A stretch of DNA of 64,000 bases. Source: G025836975 sp040391135 (lineage in GTDB: Bacteria; Pseudomonadota; Gammaproteobacteria; Burkholderiales; Burkholderiaceae_B). Shown here piece after piece: positions 17,769-26,986 of the stretch. Position 1 is the stretch's first letter. Each line of letters opens with the position of its first letter. The notes beneath the pieces were generated by a model. That model was given only the letters and a program-made list of their open reading frames with translations. It was not told the DNA's origin and ran no database searches. The position numbers and the translations under genes are program-made. The stretch spans positions 1-64,000 of the forward strand of contig JBEBYL010000015.1 in NCBI GenBank assembly GCA_040391135.1. The letters run 5' to 3'.

Positions 17769-19460
17769 TTACCGCGCGGCAGCCGCGGTTTCCTTATCCA
17801 GCTTATGCATGATGTAGCGCTGCTGGGCAATCGACACGGCGTTGTTGACGCACCAGTATAGGACCAGGCCGGCAGGGAAGAAGAACATCATGCCGCCGAA
17901 GACCAAAGGCATGATCATCATGATCTTGGCCTGCGTGGGATCGGGGGGCGTGGGATTCAGCTTGATCTGCAGGAACATGGTCGCCATCATGAAAGCAGGC
18001 AGTATGAACCAGGGATCGCGCACCGATAGGTCGTGAATCCAGAGTATCCAGGGGGCGCCTCGCATTTCAACGCTGCCCAGCAGCACCCAGTACAGGGAAA
18101 TGAATACCGGTATCTGCACCACCATGGGCAGGCAGCCACCCAGTGGATTGATTTTCTCGGTACGGTACATTTCCATCATGGCCGCGTTCAGCTTGGCCTT
18201 GTCGTCGCCGAATTTTTCACGCAGGGCCTGCATGCGCGGCGTTACCTGCTTCATCTTGGCCATGGAACGATAGCTGGCGGCGGACAGCGGGTAAAAGACC
18301 AGCTTGATCAGCAGCGTCAGCACCACGATGGTCCAGCCCCAGTTGCCCAGCATGGCATGCAGCCAGGTCATGACCTTGAACAAAGGCTTGGCGATGATGG
18401 TAAGCCAGCCGTAGTCGACCACCAATTCCAGGCCGGGAGCCAGTTCGCTCATGGCTTTCTGGTCTTGCGGGCCGACCCAAAGATTCGAATCGACGGCGAT
18501 GTGTTCGCCGGGCTGAATGCTGCCCACGCTTTCGATGGAGCGGATGGCGTACAGGTTGTTGGACAGACGCAGGGCTTCGTTATGGCGGACCTTGCCCTCG
18601 GGCGGTACCCAGGCGGATGCGAAGTAGTGCTGCACCATGCCGATCCAGCCGTTATCCGCTTGCTTGACGTAGCCCGACTTGCCCTTGTCGATATCCGAGA
18701 AGGTGATCTTCTGGAATTTTTCTCCGGCCGAATACAGGGCGGGGCCTGTGAATGTGCTGTAGAAGGAAGAGGTGTCGGAGGGATCGTTGCCGTCGCGCGC
18801 CAATTGCAGGTACAGGGAGGGCGTTATAGGGGCCGTGCCCGCGTTATAGACGTCATGCTGCACGCCGATGTCGTAGCGGCCCTTGTGCAAGGTATAGGTC
18901 TTTACGACCTTGACGCCATCGCTTTCCGCTTCGAACACGACCTTCAGCGTTTCGCCGCTCAGGACCGTGTCTGTGGAAACCAGCCTGAAAGGCGTCAGGT
19001 GCGTGGGATAGCTTTGGCCGGAGGGAGCTCCGACGATGCCTGTCTGCGCCAAGTATACGGAATGGGCGGAATTGTCGAGCAGGACCATGGGCTCGTCCTT
19101 GGAGCCCGGGGCCGTATACTTGACCAGTTCCGCCTTGACGAGCTGGGCGCCCTGGGTGTCGAAGGTAAGGTTGTAGACATCTGTCTTGACCTGGACCTTT
19201 TCGGACGAATTGACAGGCGCTTGCGCACCGCTGCCCGGTACCGTGTTGTCGGCGGCGGGTGTGCTTGCTGCGGCAGGCGCGGCCGACGGAACGCTAGGAT
19301 CGGCGGCGACGCCAGGCGCTTGCGTGGGAGCCGCTGTCTGCGTAGCGGTAGAGCTCGTTCCGAAGAGCGAGGGTTTACCGTTATGCACTTGCCAGTTGTT
19401 CCAGAGCAGCAAGAGCGAAAGGGAGAAAATCATCCAGAGGACGGTGCGTCGGATATCCAT
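17769..19460 (-). CDS. yidC: Membrane protein insertase YidC
   Basis: A 563-residue Oxa1/YidC insertase of the inner membrane. The N-terminal anchor (RTVLWMIFSLSLLLLWNNW) is followed by a low-complexity Ala/Pro/Thr linker, the large periplasmic domain, and the C-terminal insertase core with YPLSAASYRSMAKMKQVTPRM and NPLGGCLPMVVQIPVFISLYWVL. The start MDIRRTV at 19460 is the conserved one. It is the last gene of rpmH-rnpA-yidD-yidC and the direct neighbour of the MarR-like gene. Confidence 0.97.
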   Translation of the reverse strand: MDIRRTVLWMIFSLSLLLLWNNWQVHNGKPSLFGTSSTATQTAAPTQAPGVAADPSVPSAAPAAASTPAADNTVPGSGAQAPVNSSEKVQVKTDVYNLTFDTQGAQLVKAELVKYTAPGSKDEPMVLLDNSAHSVYLAQTGIVGAPSGQSYPTHLTPFRLVSTDTVLSGETLKVVFEAESDGVKVVKTYTLHKGRYDIGVQHDVYNAGTAPITPSLYLQLARDGNDPSDTSSFYSTFTGPALYSAGEKFQKITFSDIDKGKSGYVKQADNGWIGMVQHYFASAWVPPEGKVRHNEALRLSNNLYAIRSIESVGSIQPGEHIAVDSNLWVGPQDQKAMSELAPGLELVVDYGWLTIIAKPLFKVMTWLHAMLGNWGWTIVVLTLLIKLVFYPLSAASYRSMAKMKQVTPRMQALREKFGDDKAKLNAAMMEMYRTEKINPLGGCLPMVVQIPVFISLYWVLLGSVEMRGAPWILWIHDLSVRDPWFILPAFMMATMFLQIKLNPTPPDPTQAKIMMIMPLVFGGMMFFFPAGLVLYWCVNNAVSIAQQRYIMHKLDKETAAAAR

Positions 19461-19585
19461 AGCGCCTGTTTTTTGAGTTAAAGCTGAACAAAAGCTCAAC
19501 AGTTTAACGTAGCTCAGCTGAATCTAAGATGAGCGAAGAATAATGCAAGAAAACTACAAAGCCGGACGTTCGAGGCAAGCGGGAT

Positions 19586-19819
19586 TCAGCGATGCTTGTG
19601 ATCGGGGTCTGGCACCGGATCGTATCCTCCCGCACACCAGGGATGACACCGGCCGATACGGCGCGACGCCAACCAAAAGCCTTTCAGCGCCCCATGTTTC
19701 TCGATGGCTTCTATTGCATAGAGGGAGCAGGTAGGGGTGAATCTACAGCTCCTGCCAATCCAGGGACTTAAAAAATAGCGGTAAAACCGGATGGGAGCGA
19801 TAAGTAAAGACTTGATCAT
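19586..19819 (-). CDS. yidD: Membrane protein insertion efficiency factor YidD
   Basis: A 77-residue small amphipathic protein. The signature FYRYFLSPWIGRSCRFTPTCS followed by YAIEAIEKHG and RCHPWCAGGYDPVP carries the conserved cysteines. Its start overlaps the rnpA stop by 4 nt, so it is coupled. It assists YidC-dependent insertion in other bacteria. Confidence 0.95.
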   Translation of the reverse strand: MIKSLLIAPIRFYRYFLSPWIGRSCRFTPTCSLYAIEAIEKHGALKGFWLASRRIGRCHPWCAGGYDPVPDPDHKHR

Positions 19820-20205
19820 CGCAGAGCCTGCTTAAGCAAGGCATCGGCTTCGACGCGCACCTGCTTTTTAAGTTCCGTCAGGCTTGCCGGCTGTACTTTC
19901 GTATGGAGCCTGAAAACCAGGTCGCAAGCGGGTAAATCGCCCCGATTTTGCCGGAAAGCTTCCCGGATAACCCTTTTTATGGCATTGCGGACAACCGCCT
20001 TCGCGGCAAAGCGTTTGGCGATGATGAGTCCCAGCCGGGCATATCCATACGGTTCCTGGTCCTGGGAGCGGCGTGGTGTCATTACAACGAACAACGCCCC
20101 TCTGGCAAGACGTTTACCCTTAAGGGCCGACGCGTATTCGGAGGGGCTGTGTAAACGAGCGCAGGCGGGAAACGTGGCTCGAATGGATGCTGTCGCACCA
20201 GCCAT
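19816..20205 (-). CDS. rnpA: Ribonuclease P protein component RnpA
   Basis: 129 residues of the basic protein cofactor of RNase P. The RNR box AVVRNAIKRVIREAFRQ and the preceding RLGLIIAKRFAAKA strand are conserved. It lies 32 nt after rpmH and overlaps yidD. In this GC-rich lineage the N-terminus carries an extra Ala/Thr segment, so an internal start is possible. Confidence 0.95.
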   Translation of the reverse strand: MAGATASIRATFPACARLHSPSEYASALKGKRLARGALFVVMTPRRSQDQEPYGYARLGLIIAKRFAAKAVVRNAIKRVIREAFRQNRGDLPACDLVFRLHTKVQPASLTELKKQVRVEADALLKQALR

Positions 20206-20237
20206 GGGCTTGCCAGCCGGCGCGTTAAGCGGCAGGC

Positions 20238-20372
20238 TTAAACGGCCAGCTGCTTACGGCCTTTTGCGCGGCGTGCATTGATGACGGCACGGCCGCCGCG
20301 GGTTTTCATGCGTACGCGAAAACCGTGGGTGCGCTTGCGGCGGGTAACTGAGGGCTGGAAAGTGCGTTTCAT
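20238..20372 (-). CDS. rpmH: Large ribosomal subunit protein bL34
   Basis: 44 residues, MKRTFQPSVTRRKRTHGFRV then MKTRGGRAVINARRAKGRKQ and a short tail, unmistakably bL34. It starts at ATG 20372 and ends at TAA 20238. It is the first gene of the rpmH-rnpA-yidD-yidC operon and is divergent from dnaA. Confidence 0.98.
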   Translation of the reverse strand: MKRTFQPSVTRRKRTHGFRVRMKTRGGRAVINARRAKGRKQLAV

Positions 20373-20608
20373 GGAAAATCCAAAATAAAAGAGCTGCCAA
20401 GGACCTGGAGTGCCATCGATGAGCTCGACAACGTTGAGTCGCTTTATGTTTTACCGGCGGCGGTTTGCCCGACGACGTCTCGGGCTATTGCCAGACACTA
20501 GCCAAGCCTTGGGGTTAAAAATTTGGTAGTGAGCCCGCCATTTCATCAAATTTTGATAATTTAGTCAAATGGTTAGCGCTATTACTAAGGGTTGTTCTTG
20601 CCCGCGCT

Positions 20609-20617
20609 TGTGGATAA
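20609..20617 (-). promoter_or_regulatory. DnaA box in the dnaA promoter region
   Basis: TGTGGATAA, the complement of TTATCCACA, 47 bp upstream of the dnaA start. It probably mediates DnaA autoregulation. The rest of the 291-bp rpmH-dnaA gap holds the divergent promoters and shows no second perfect box. Confidence 0.75.
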
Positions 20618-20663
20618 CTACCGCCGCGACAGGGTAGAATCGAGGTTTACAGAAGTGGTGGAC

Positions 20664-22079
20664 ATGAAAGATTTTTGGCAGACTTGCGTCCAGCGACTGG
20701 AGCAGGACCTACCTCCGCAGCAGATTAGCGCCTGGATACGCCCCTTGGTTCCGCTTGCGTTCGACGAGACGCAAGCGGTGCTGCGCGTGTCCGCGCCCAA
20801 CCGCTTCAAGCTGGACTGGGTGCGCAAGAATTTTTCGCACCAGATCGAAACGCTGGCCACCGAATGGTACGAGCGGCCTGTGCAGGTGGCCTTCGAACTG
20901 GCCAGTTCCTCCGGGGCGTCCCGTGCGGCGCCTGCGCCGTCGACACCCCGGTCCGCCAGCCTTGCGCCGGTCAGCGCCTCCAGCCTCAATGTGGCTGCGT
21001 CGCCACAAGCGCCCCAGGTCTCCGCCGCCGTCGCGGCCGCGGAACTCGTGCACGATCGCTCGCGTCTGAACACCGACCTTACCTTCGATAACTTCGTCAC
21101 CGGCAAGGCCAACCAGCTGGCACGCGCCGCCGCACTGCAGGTGGCCGAGAATCCGGGCGTATCGTACAACCCGCTGTTCCTGTATGGCGGCGTGGGCCTC
21201 GGCAAGACGCATCTTATTCATGCCATCGGCAATGCCTTGCTGGCCAATGGCAAGGGTACGCGCATCCGCTACGTGCATGCCGACCAATATGTCTCCGATG
21301 TGGTCAAGGCGTATCAGCGCAAGGCCTTTGACGAATTCAAGCGCTACTACCATTCGCTGGATCTCCTGCTGATTGACGATATCCAGTTTTTCGCAGGCAA
21401 GAACCGTACCCAGGAAGAATTCTTCTACGCGTTCGAGGCCATGGTCGCCCAGCGCAAGCAAATCATCATTACGTCCGATACCTATCCCAAGGAATTGGCC
21501 AATATAGACAGCCGCCTGATTTCCCGCTTCGATTCGGGCCTGACCGTGGCCATCGAGCCGCCCGAACTGGAAATGCGCGTCGCCATCCTGTTGCATAAAG
21601 CAGACAGCGAAGGCGTGACCATGCCCGAGGAAGTCGCTTTCTTCATCGCCAAGCATTTGCGCAGCAATGTGCGCGAGCTGGAAGGCGCCCTGCGCAAGGT
21701 GTCGGCCTACGCGCGCTTCCATGGCCGCGAAGTGCTTACCGTCGATGTTTGCAAAGATGCGCTCAAAGACCTGCTGTCGGTCTCGAACGGGCAGATCACC
21801 GTCGAGAACATACAAAAGACGGTGGCCGATTTCTACAAGATCAAGGTGGCCGACATGTATTCCAAGCGCCGGCCCGCCAACATTGCCATGCCGCGCCAGG
21901 TGGCCATGTACCTGGCCAAGGAACTGACGCAAAAGAGCCTGCCTGAAATTGGCGATTTATTCGGTGGGCGGGATCACACGACCGTGCTGCACGCAGTGCG
22001 AAAAATTGCCGATGCAAGGTCCAAACAGACCGAACTCAACCACGCTCTTCACGTACTAGAACAAACCTTAAAAGGATAA
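20664..22079 (+). CDS. dnaA: Chromosomal replication initiator DnaA
   Basis: A 471-residue AAA+ initiator that binds DnaA boxes and melts the origin. Domain I (FWQTCVQRLEQDLPPQQISAWI), an Ala/Pro/Ser-rich linker (about residues 90-140), domain III with Walker A GGVGLGKTHL and Walker B LLLIDDIQF, and domain IV with the DNA-binding signature FGGRDHTTVLHA are all present. The ATG at 20664 gives MKDFWQTC; a longer frame runs into the DnaA-box leader. It lies 2 nt from dnaN. Confidence 0.98.
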   Translation: MKDFWQTCVQRLEQDLPPQQISAWIRPLVPLAFDETQAVLRVSAPNRFKLDWVRKNFSHQIETLATEWYERPVQVAFELASSSGASRAAPAPSTPRSASLAPVSASSLNVAASPQAPQVSAAVAAAELVHDRSRLNTDLTFDNFVTGKANQLARAAALQVAENPGVSYNPLFLYGGVGLGKTHLIHAIGNALLANGKGTRIRYVHADQYVSDVVKAYQRKAFDEFKRYYHSLDLLLIDDIQFFAGKNRTQEEFFYAFEAMVAQRKQIIITSDTYPKELANIDSRLISRFDSGLTVAIEPPELEMRVAILLHKADSEGVTMPEEVAFFIAKHLRSNVRELEGALRKVSAYARFHGREVLTVDVCKDALKDLLSVSNGQITVENIQKTVADFYKIKVADMYSKRRPANIAMPRQVAMYLAKELTQKSLPEIGDLFGGRDHTTVLHAVRKIADARSKQTELNHALHVLEQTLKG

Positions 22080-22081
22080 CC

Positions 22082-23191
22082 ATGCAACTCGTACAAGCGA
22101 CTCGTGATGCATTGCTCAAGCCTCTATCGACGGTAGCTGGGATTGTCGAAAGAAGGAATACATTGCCCATCCTGGCAAATATTCTTCTGCGTAAAGAAGG
22201 CAAGAACGTGGCGTTCATCGCCACCGATCTCGAAGTCCAGATCACGACGCATGCCGAGTTCGGCATTGGCGATGCCGCCGAGTCCACGACGGTGGCGGCC
22301 CGCAAGCTGCTGGATATCCTGCGCGCCTTGCCGGACACCGGCGACATCAAGCTTGGCCAGGCCAGCGGCAAGCTGTCGGTGCAGGCCGGCAAAAGCCGTT
22401 TTGCATTGCAGACCATGGGCGCCGCAGAATTCCCCACGCTGGCCCAGCCGGAAAAATGGGATGTCTCTTTTTCCCTGCCGCAGAAAACGCTGAAGCATCT
22501 GTTCAACATGGTGCATTTCGCCATGGCGCAGCAAGACATCCGCTATTACCTGAACGGATTGCTGTTCGTGTTCGAGCCGGGCTTCGTGCGCGCGGTGGCC
22601 ACCGATGGCCACCGTCTTGCCCATAGCGGCACGGTGGTCGAAGGCATAGAAGGCAAGCACGATGTCATTGTGCCGCGCAAGACCGTGCTCGAGATGCAAA
22701 GGCTGCTTGCCGATACGGAGGAACCCGTATCCATCGATGTCGCGACCGGCCAGATACGTTTCCGCTTCGGCGATGTCGAACTGGTGTCCAAGCTGGTCGA
22801 GGGCAAGTTCCCGGACTTCACCCGCGTCATCCCCAGCAACTATACCCGCCACTTTTCCATTGGCCGCGAGACCTTGCAGGGCAGCCTGCAGCGCGCGGCC
22901 ATCCTTACCACCGACAAGCTCAAAGGCGTACGCCTGCAGCTGTCCGACAACCAGCTCAAGATTTCCTCCTCGAACGCGGAGCAGGAAGAGGCTCAGGAAG
23001 AAATCGATATCGATTACAGCCACGAGCCCCTGGATGTCGGCTTCAACGTCAGCTATCTGCTCGATGTCCTCGCCAACGTCAAGACCGATACCATCCAGTG
23101 GTCGGTCCAGCCCGATGTCAATGCATCGGCGCTGATCACATCCCCGGAAGACGATCAGTTCAAATACGTTGTCATGCCAATGCGCATTTAA
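22082..23191 (+). CDS. dnaN: DNA polymerase III sliding clamp, beta subunit
   Basis: 369 residues, a normal-length beta clamp with three repeated domains. RRNTLPILANILL in domain I, YYLNGLLFVFE in domain II and the C-terminal PVYVVMPMR-like ending (KYVVMPMRI) are conserved. It follows dnaA directly and precedes gyrB in the classic order. Confidence 0.98.
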   Translation: MQLVQATRDALLKPLSTVAGIVERRNTLPILANILLRKEGKNVAFIATDLEVQITTHAEFGIGDAAESTTVAARKLLDILRALPDTGDIKLGQASGKLSVQAGKSRFALQTMGAAEFPTLAQPEKWDVSFSLPQKTLKHLFNMVHFAMAQQDIRYYLNGLLFVFEPGFVRAVATDGHRLAHSGTVVEGIEGKHDVIVPRKTVLEMQRLLADTEEPVSIDVATGQIRFRFGDVELVSKLVEGKFPDFTRVIPSNYTRHFSIGRETLQGSLQRAAILTTDKLKGVRLQLSDNQLKISSSNAEQEEAQEEIDIDYSHEPLDVGFNVSYLLDVLANVKTDTIQWSVQPDVNASALITSPEDDQFKYVVMPMRI

Positions 23192-23283
23192 GTCCCACGA
23201 GTCCAATGTCGCAGGAAGCGTTCGGGCCGCCGGGCCCGGGGCGTTTCAATAGCCGCAAGGCTTATATAAGGTTTTCATAAACT

Positions 23284-25737
23284 ATGTCAGATCAAACCAC
23301 GAATGCCGCCGCCGCAGCCGGATATGGCGCCGATTCCATCAAGATGCTCAAAGGGCTCGAGGCTGTTCGCAAGCGCCCGGGCATGTACATTGGCGACACG
23401 TCCGACGGAACAGGCCTTCATCACATGGTTTTCGAGGTCGTCGACAATGCGATCGACGAAGCATTGGCGGGTTATTGCGACGATATCGTCGTAACCATCC
23501 ATGCCGACAACAGCATCTCGGTCAGCGACAATGGCCGGGGCATACCCACCGCCATCCACAAGGACGACGAGTTCCATCGCAGCGCGGCCGAGATCGTCAT
23601 GACCGAGCTGCATGCCGGCGGCAAGTTCGACCATAATTCGTACAAGGTTTCGGGCGGTTTGCACGGGGTGGGCGTATCCTGCGTGAACGCATTGTCCGAA
23701 TGGCTGCGGCTGACTATCTCGCGCAACGGCCATGTCCACGAAATGGAGTTCCGCCGCGGCGAGCGCGTCGAGCCGCTGGCCGTCACGGGCGACTCCGACG
23801 CCACCGGTACCCGGGTGCAATTCCTGGCGGACGGCCAGATCTTCGAAAACATCGAATATCACTACGAAATCCTTGCCAAGCGCCTGCGCGAACTGTCCTT
23901 CCTGAACAATGGTGTCAAAATCCGCCTGCTGGACGAACGCAGCGGCAAAGAAGAAAACTTTGCCTTCCTGGGCGGCGTAAAAGGCTTTGTCGAATACATC
24001 AATCGCAGCAAGACCGTGCTGCACGGCAATGTGTTTTCAGTAAGCACGCAATCCACCGTGGGGGATGCCGAAATCGGCGTCGACGTGGCCATGCAGTGGA
24101 ATGACAGCTATACCGAAACGGTGCTGTGCTTTACCAATAATATTCCGCAGCGCGACGGCGGCACCCACCTGACCGGCCTGCGCGCCGCCATGACGCGGGT
24201 ATTGAATAAATACATCGCCGACAACGAAATGGCCAAGAAGGCCAAGGTCGACACCACCGGCGACGATATGCGCGAAGGCCTGGCCTGCGTCTTGTCGGTC
24301 AAGGTGCCCGAACCCAAGTTCAGCAGCCAGACCAAGGACAAGCTGGTGTCCAGCGAAGTTCGTCCCGCGGTGGAAGAAGCCGTGGCCCGGACGCTGGAAA
24401 CCTGGCTGCTTGAGAACCCCAACGACGCCAAGGCCTTGTGCAACAAGATCGTGGAAGCCGCCCGCGCGCGCGATGCCGCCCGCAAGGCCCGCGAAATGAC
24501 CCGCCGCAAGAGCGTGCTGGAAGGCGCCGGCCTGCCGGGCAAGCTGGCCGATTGCCAGGAAAAAGATCCCGCCCTTAGCGAAATCTACATCGTCGAGGGC
24601 GACTCTGCAGGCGGTTCCGCCAAGCAGGGCCGCGATCGCAAGTTCCAGGCCATCCTGCCCTTGCGCGGAAAGGTCCTTAACGTTGAAAAAGCGCGCTTCG
24701 ACCGCCTGATATCCAGCGAGCAGATCACCACCTTGATTACGGCATTGGGCACCAGCATCGGTCCTGATTTCAATATCGACAAGCTGCGCTATCACCGCAT
24801 CATCATCATGACCGACGCCGATGTCGACGGCGCGCACATCCGTACCTTGCTGCTGACCCTGTTCTACAGGCAGATGCCGGAACTGGTCGCGCGCGGCTAT
24901 GTGTACATTGCCCAGCCGCCCCTGTACAAGGTGAAGGTCGGGCGCGAAGAGCGCTATCTGAAGGACGATGCCGAAGAAGCGCAATTCATGCTGCAGGTGG
25001 CATTGAAGGATGCCTCCCTGGTGGTCAAGGAAGGCGCCGAGCCCATCAGCGGCGATGCGCTGGCCGAATTGGCGCGCCAGTATATTGCCGCCGACGCCGT
25101 GATCAACCGCCTATCCCGCTATACCGACATGGCGGCGCTATCGGCCATGGCTGAAGGGGTCGAGATCAACCTGGACGATGCCGAGCAGGCCGCCGCGTCG
25201 GCCAAGCGCCTGCAGGATGCCATCTACGACCCGTCGGTGCCCAATGGCGTCAGCGTGGCCGTCGATGAGAACGAAGAGCAGAATTCCTGGCGGCTGATCC
25301 TTAGCCGCATGCATCATGGCAATGTGCGGATCAGCGTCTTCGATCGCACTTTCGTGCGCGGTGCCGACTACATGGCCCTGGCCAAGGCGGCCCAGACTTT
25401 CACGGGACTGATGGGCGTGGGTGCTTTGGTGGCCCGCGGCGAGGGCGACAAGCGCAAGGAGAAATACATCTCCGACTTCCGCGAGGCGATGCAGTGGCTG
25501 CGCGGCGAGGCCGACCGCAGCATCAGCAAGCAGCGCTACAAAGGCCTGGGTGAAATGAATCCGCAGCAGCTATGGGAAACCACCATGGATCCCACGGTGC
25601 GCCGCCTGTTGCAGGTCAGGGTCGAGGACGCCATCGCGGCCGACGAGGTCTTTACAACCCTGATGGGCGACAACGTCGAGCCGCGCCGCGCGTTCATCGA
25701 GTCCCATGCCTTGCAGGCGGGGAATATTGACGTGTAG
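23284..25737 (+). CDS. gyrB: DNA gyrase subunit B
   Basis: 817 residues. The GHKL ATPase (FEVVDNAIDEALAGYCD, SDNGRGIPT, HGVGVSCVNALS), the TOPRIM motif YIVEGDSAGGSAKQGRDR with DADVDGAHI, and the C-terminal QRYKGLGEMNPQQLWETTMDP are intact. The gene makes the ATPase/TOPRIM half of gyrase, which supercoils DNA. The transposon-like segment begins 4 bp after its TAG stop, so the native terminator and downstream neighbour have been displaced. Confidence 0.98.
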   Translation: MSDQTTNAAAAAGYGADSIKMLKGLEAVRKRPGMYIGDTSDGTGLHHMVFEVVDNAIDEALAGYCDDIVVTIHADNSISVSDNGRGIPTAIHKDDEFHRSAAEIVMTELHAGGKFDHNSYKVSGGLHGVGVSCVNALSEWLRLTISRNGHVHEMEFRRGERVEPLAVTGDSDATGTRVQFLADGQIFENIEYHYEILAKRLRELSFLNNGVKIRLLDERSGKEENFAFLGGVKGFVEYINRSKTVLHGNVFSVSTQSTVGDAEIGVDVAMQWNDSYTETVLCFTNNIPQRDGGTHLTGLRAAMTRVLNKYIADNEMAKKAKVDTTGDDMREGLACVLSVKVPEPKFSSQTKDKLVSSEVRPAVEEAVARTLETWLLENPNDAKALCNKIVEAARARDAARKAREMTRRKSVLEGAGLPGKLADCQEKDPALSEIYIVEGDSAGGSAKQGRDRKFQAILPLRGKVLNVEKARFDRLISSEQITTLITALGTSIGPDFNIDKLRYHRIIIMTDADVDGAHIRTLLLTLFYRQMPELVARGYVYIAQPPLYKVKVGREERYLKDDAEEAQFMLQVALKDASLVVKEGAEPISGDALAELARQYIAADAVINRLSRYTDMAALSAMAEGVEINLDDAEQAAASAKRLQDAIYDPSVPNGVSVAVDENEEQNSWRLILSRMHHGNVRISVFDRTFVRGADYMALAKAAQTFTGLMGVGALVARGEGDKRKEKYISDFREAMQWLRGEADRSISKQRYKGLGEMNPQQLWETTMDPTVRRLLQVRVEDAIAADEVFTTLMGDNVEPRRAFIESHALQAGNIDV

Positions 25738-25741
25738 GGAT

Positions 25742-25807
25742 TGTCGGTTTTCATAATTAATGAAAATTTCCCACAATTATTGACAACCGATTCCCATAAT
25801 TAGTGAA
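25742..25807 (+). repeat. Left transposon-like end with three 17-mer repeats
   Basis: TGTCGG at 25742-25747 is followed by 17-mers at 25748-25764 (TTTTCATAATTAATGAA), 25768-25784 (TTCCCACAATTATTGAC) and 25791-25807 (TTCCCATAATTAGTGAA). All read in the same direction, into the island. Confidence 0.8.
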
Positions 25808-25832
25808 AAATCTGTAGCAGTGCAGATTTGTG

Positions 25833-25870
25833 AACGGGCTCCGAGACCTACAGCGGAGCCCGTTTCTTTT
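25833..25870 (+). terminator. Rho-independent terminator after gyrB, inside the island
   Basis: AACGGGCTCCG/CGGAGCCCGTT, an 11-bp perfect stem with a 10-nt loop followed by TCTTTTT. It lies just inside the left repeats and would stop gyrB read-through into the island, or serve as an insulating terminator of the element. Confidence 0.9.
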
Positions 25871-26043
25871 TGGCGGTGTGCGTCAAGGTATTCGCCCTGC
25901 CAAACAAGCAGGCAATCGAGCCGCCGTTCCAGAGACCAAAAACTCATGGCCGCAGAGCAAACCGAGGAATAACTACCAGCCCTGAACTCTATACTGGATG
26001 AACACAACAATGAATCGAATGCTCAAGAAGGTGGGTGCGTGAC

Positions 26044-26403
26044 ATGAAAATCAAACGCCTTGAACGGATGCGCGAATCGCAGCGGAACTACCATCGCCGC
26101 TGCCAATGGCTCATGAAAGACGGGCTCTTCATCCCGCATGTGTATGGGAAAGATCCTTGCACTGCGTTGTCGTGGTGGGACGAGGTAGGCTTTATTCTGG
26201 GGGATCGGCGCGTTATGGTTCATTGGCGGCACCCTCGTAAGGTCTACGAAGATGAAGTCCTGGATCGAGCCTGGAGTCAGTCCGGGGAGCCCCCGAAGCA
26301 CAACGTCCTGACAGAATTCGTACCTCACTACCAACAGGTAGGCCGCTCGCGCAAACGGATTGAGTATTACACTCGACTCGGCCAACGCCGCAGGGCGAAA
26401 TAG
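26044..26403 (+). CDS. Hypothetical basic protein in the island
   Basis: 119 residues, family not recognised. It is rich in Arg and Trp (LERMRESQRNYHRRCQWL, WWDEVGFILGDRRVMVHWRH) and ends in GQRRRAK. No catalytic motif is visible. A GTG nine bases upstream is an alternative start. A second frame continues immediately after it in another phase with protein-like sequence, so the pair could be two overlapping genes or one gene broken by a frameshift. Confidence 0.5.
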   Translation: MKIKRLERMRESQRNYHRRCQWLMKDGLFIPHVYGKDPCTALSWWDEVGFILGDRRVMVHWRHPRKVYEDEVLDRAWSQSGEPPKHNVLTEFVPHYQQVGRSRKRIEYYTRLGQRRRAK

Positions 26404-26441
26404 GCGCGTATTACGACAGGGTAGAAGCCATCATCAAAACC

Positions 26442-26699
26442 ATGCAGACCAACGGCATTGATTTTGACGTTCCCACCAGTTGGCGTCGTGAGCGACTGTC
26501 ATGGTCTACGAGCGTCCATCTCGTCGTACCGCTAGAGGTGCATGATGAAGCCGAGCTCCGGGTCGTGGCTGATCTTGGCAAGCGGCTACTCCAGGGCAAA
26601 ACGACGCTTGGCCAAGAGTTTCCCGGGTATTGCTATGGCCGTGATCAATGGCTCGCGGAATGCCCGACCATGAAAGAGGATTTGCGACTCAAGATATGA
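26442..26699 (+). CDS. Hypothetical protein, uncertain start
   Basis: 85 residues from the first ATG. The open frame extends upstream to about 26394 and reads YYDRVEAIIKTMQTNG, which looks coding, but no good start codon or ribosome site is found there. The C-terminal part (VHLVVPLEVHDEAELRVVADLGKRLL) suggests a small alpha/beta fold. The family is unknown. It may be the downstream half of a frameshifted gene with the preceding one. Confidence 0.4.
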   Translation: MQTNGIDFDVPTSWRRERLSWSTSVHLVVPLEVHDEAELRVVADLGKRLLQGKTTLGQEFPGYCYGRDQWLAECPTMKEDLRLKI

Positions 26700-26791
26700 A
26701 AACCACGAAGTGGACATCTACAGTGATCCGGGTAAAACTCCGCGATACCGCTGCTCGGATGCGTCGACAAATCCATGGGGCATCATATAAC

Positions 26792-26911
26792 CGCACATTG
26801 CGGCGATAGCGTGAGCTGATCCGGCACTTTACTCAGTAAAGATGCAAAAATTTATTTCGTTTATCATCCATATGTTGCGGCACTAACTTGCGGTTCAGCG
26901 TACTGCCGCAA
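26792..26911. repeat. Three inverted repeats upstream of the ABC-3C operon
   Basis: CCGCA-cat-TGCGG (26792-26804), CTTTACT-c-AGTAAAG (26827-26841) and TTGCGGCA/TGCCGCAA with a 21-nt spacer (26875-26911) lie in a row. This 287-bp gap before the HNH gene holds no gene and probably contains the system's promoter and operators. Confidence 0.5.
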
Positions 26912-26986
26912 AGTAAGCTTTTTCGTATCAATCTATATGCCAGATAAATGCAAAGCATAAAATCGATCGGGCAGGATTTTGGAAAA

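Noticed and set aside
18033..19481. A 482-codon open frame opposite yidC
   Set aside because: Composition (His, Gln, Gly and Arg rich, no domain) is typical of an antisense shadow; yidC is certain.
20709..21932. A 407-codon open frame opposite dnaA
   Set aside because: A shadow of the DnaA gene with no start context or recognisable fold.
25777..26010. A 77-codon minus-strand frame at the left end of the island
   Set aside because: It crosses the end repeats and the terminator stem and has no ribosome site or family resemblance.
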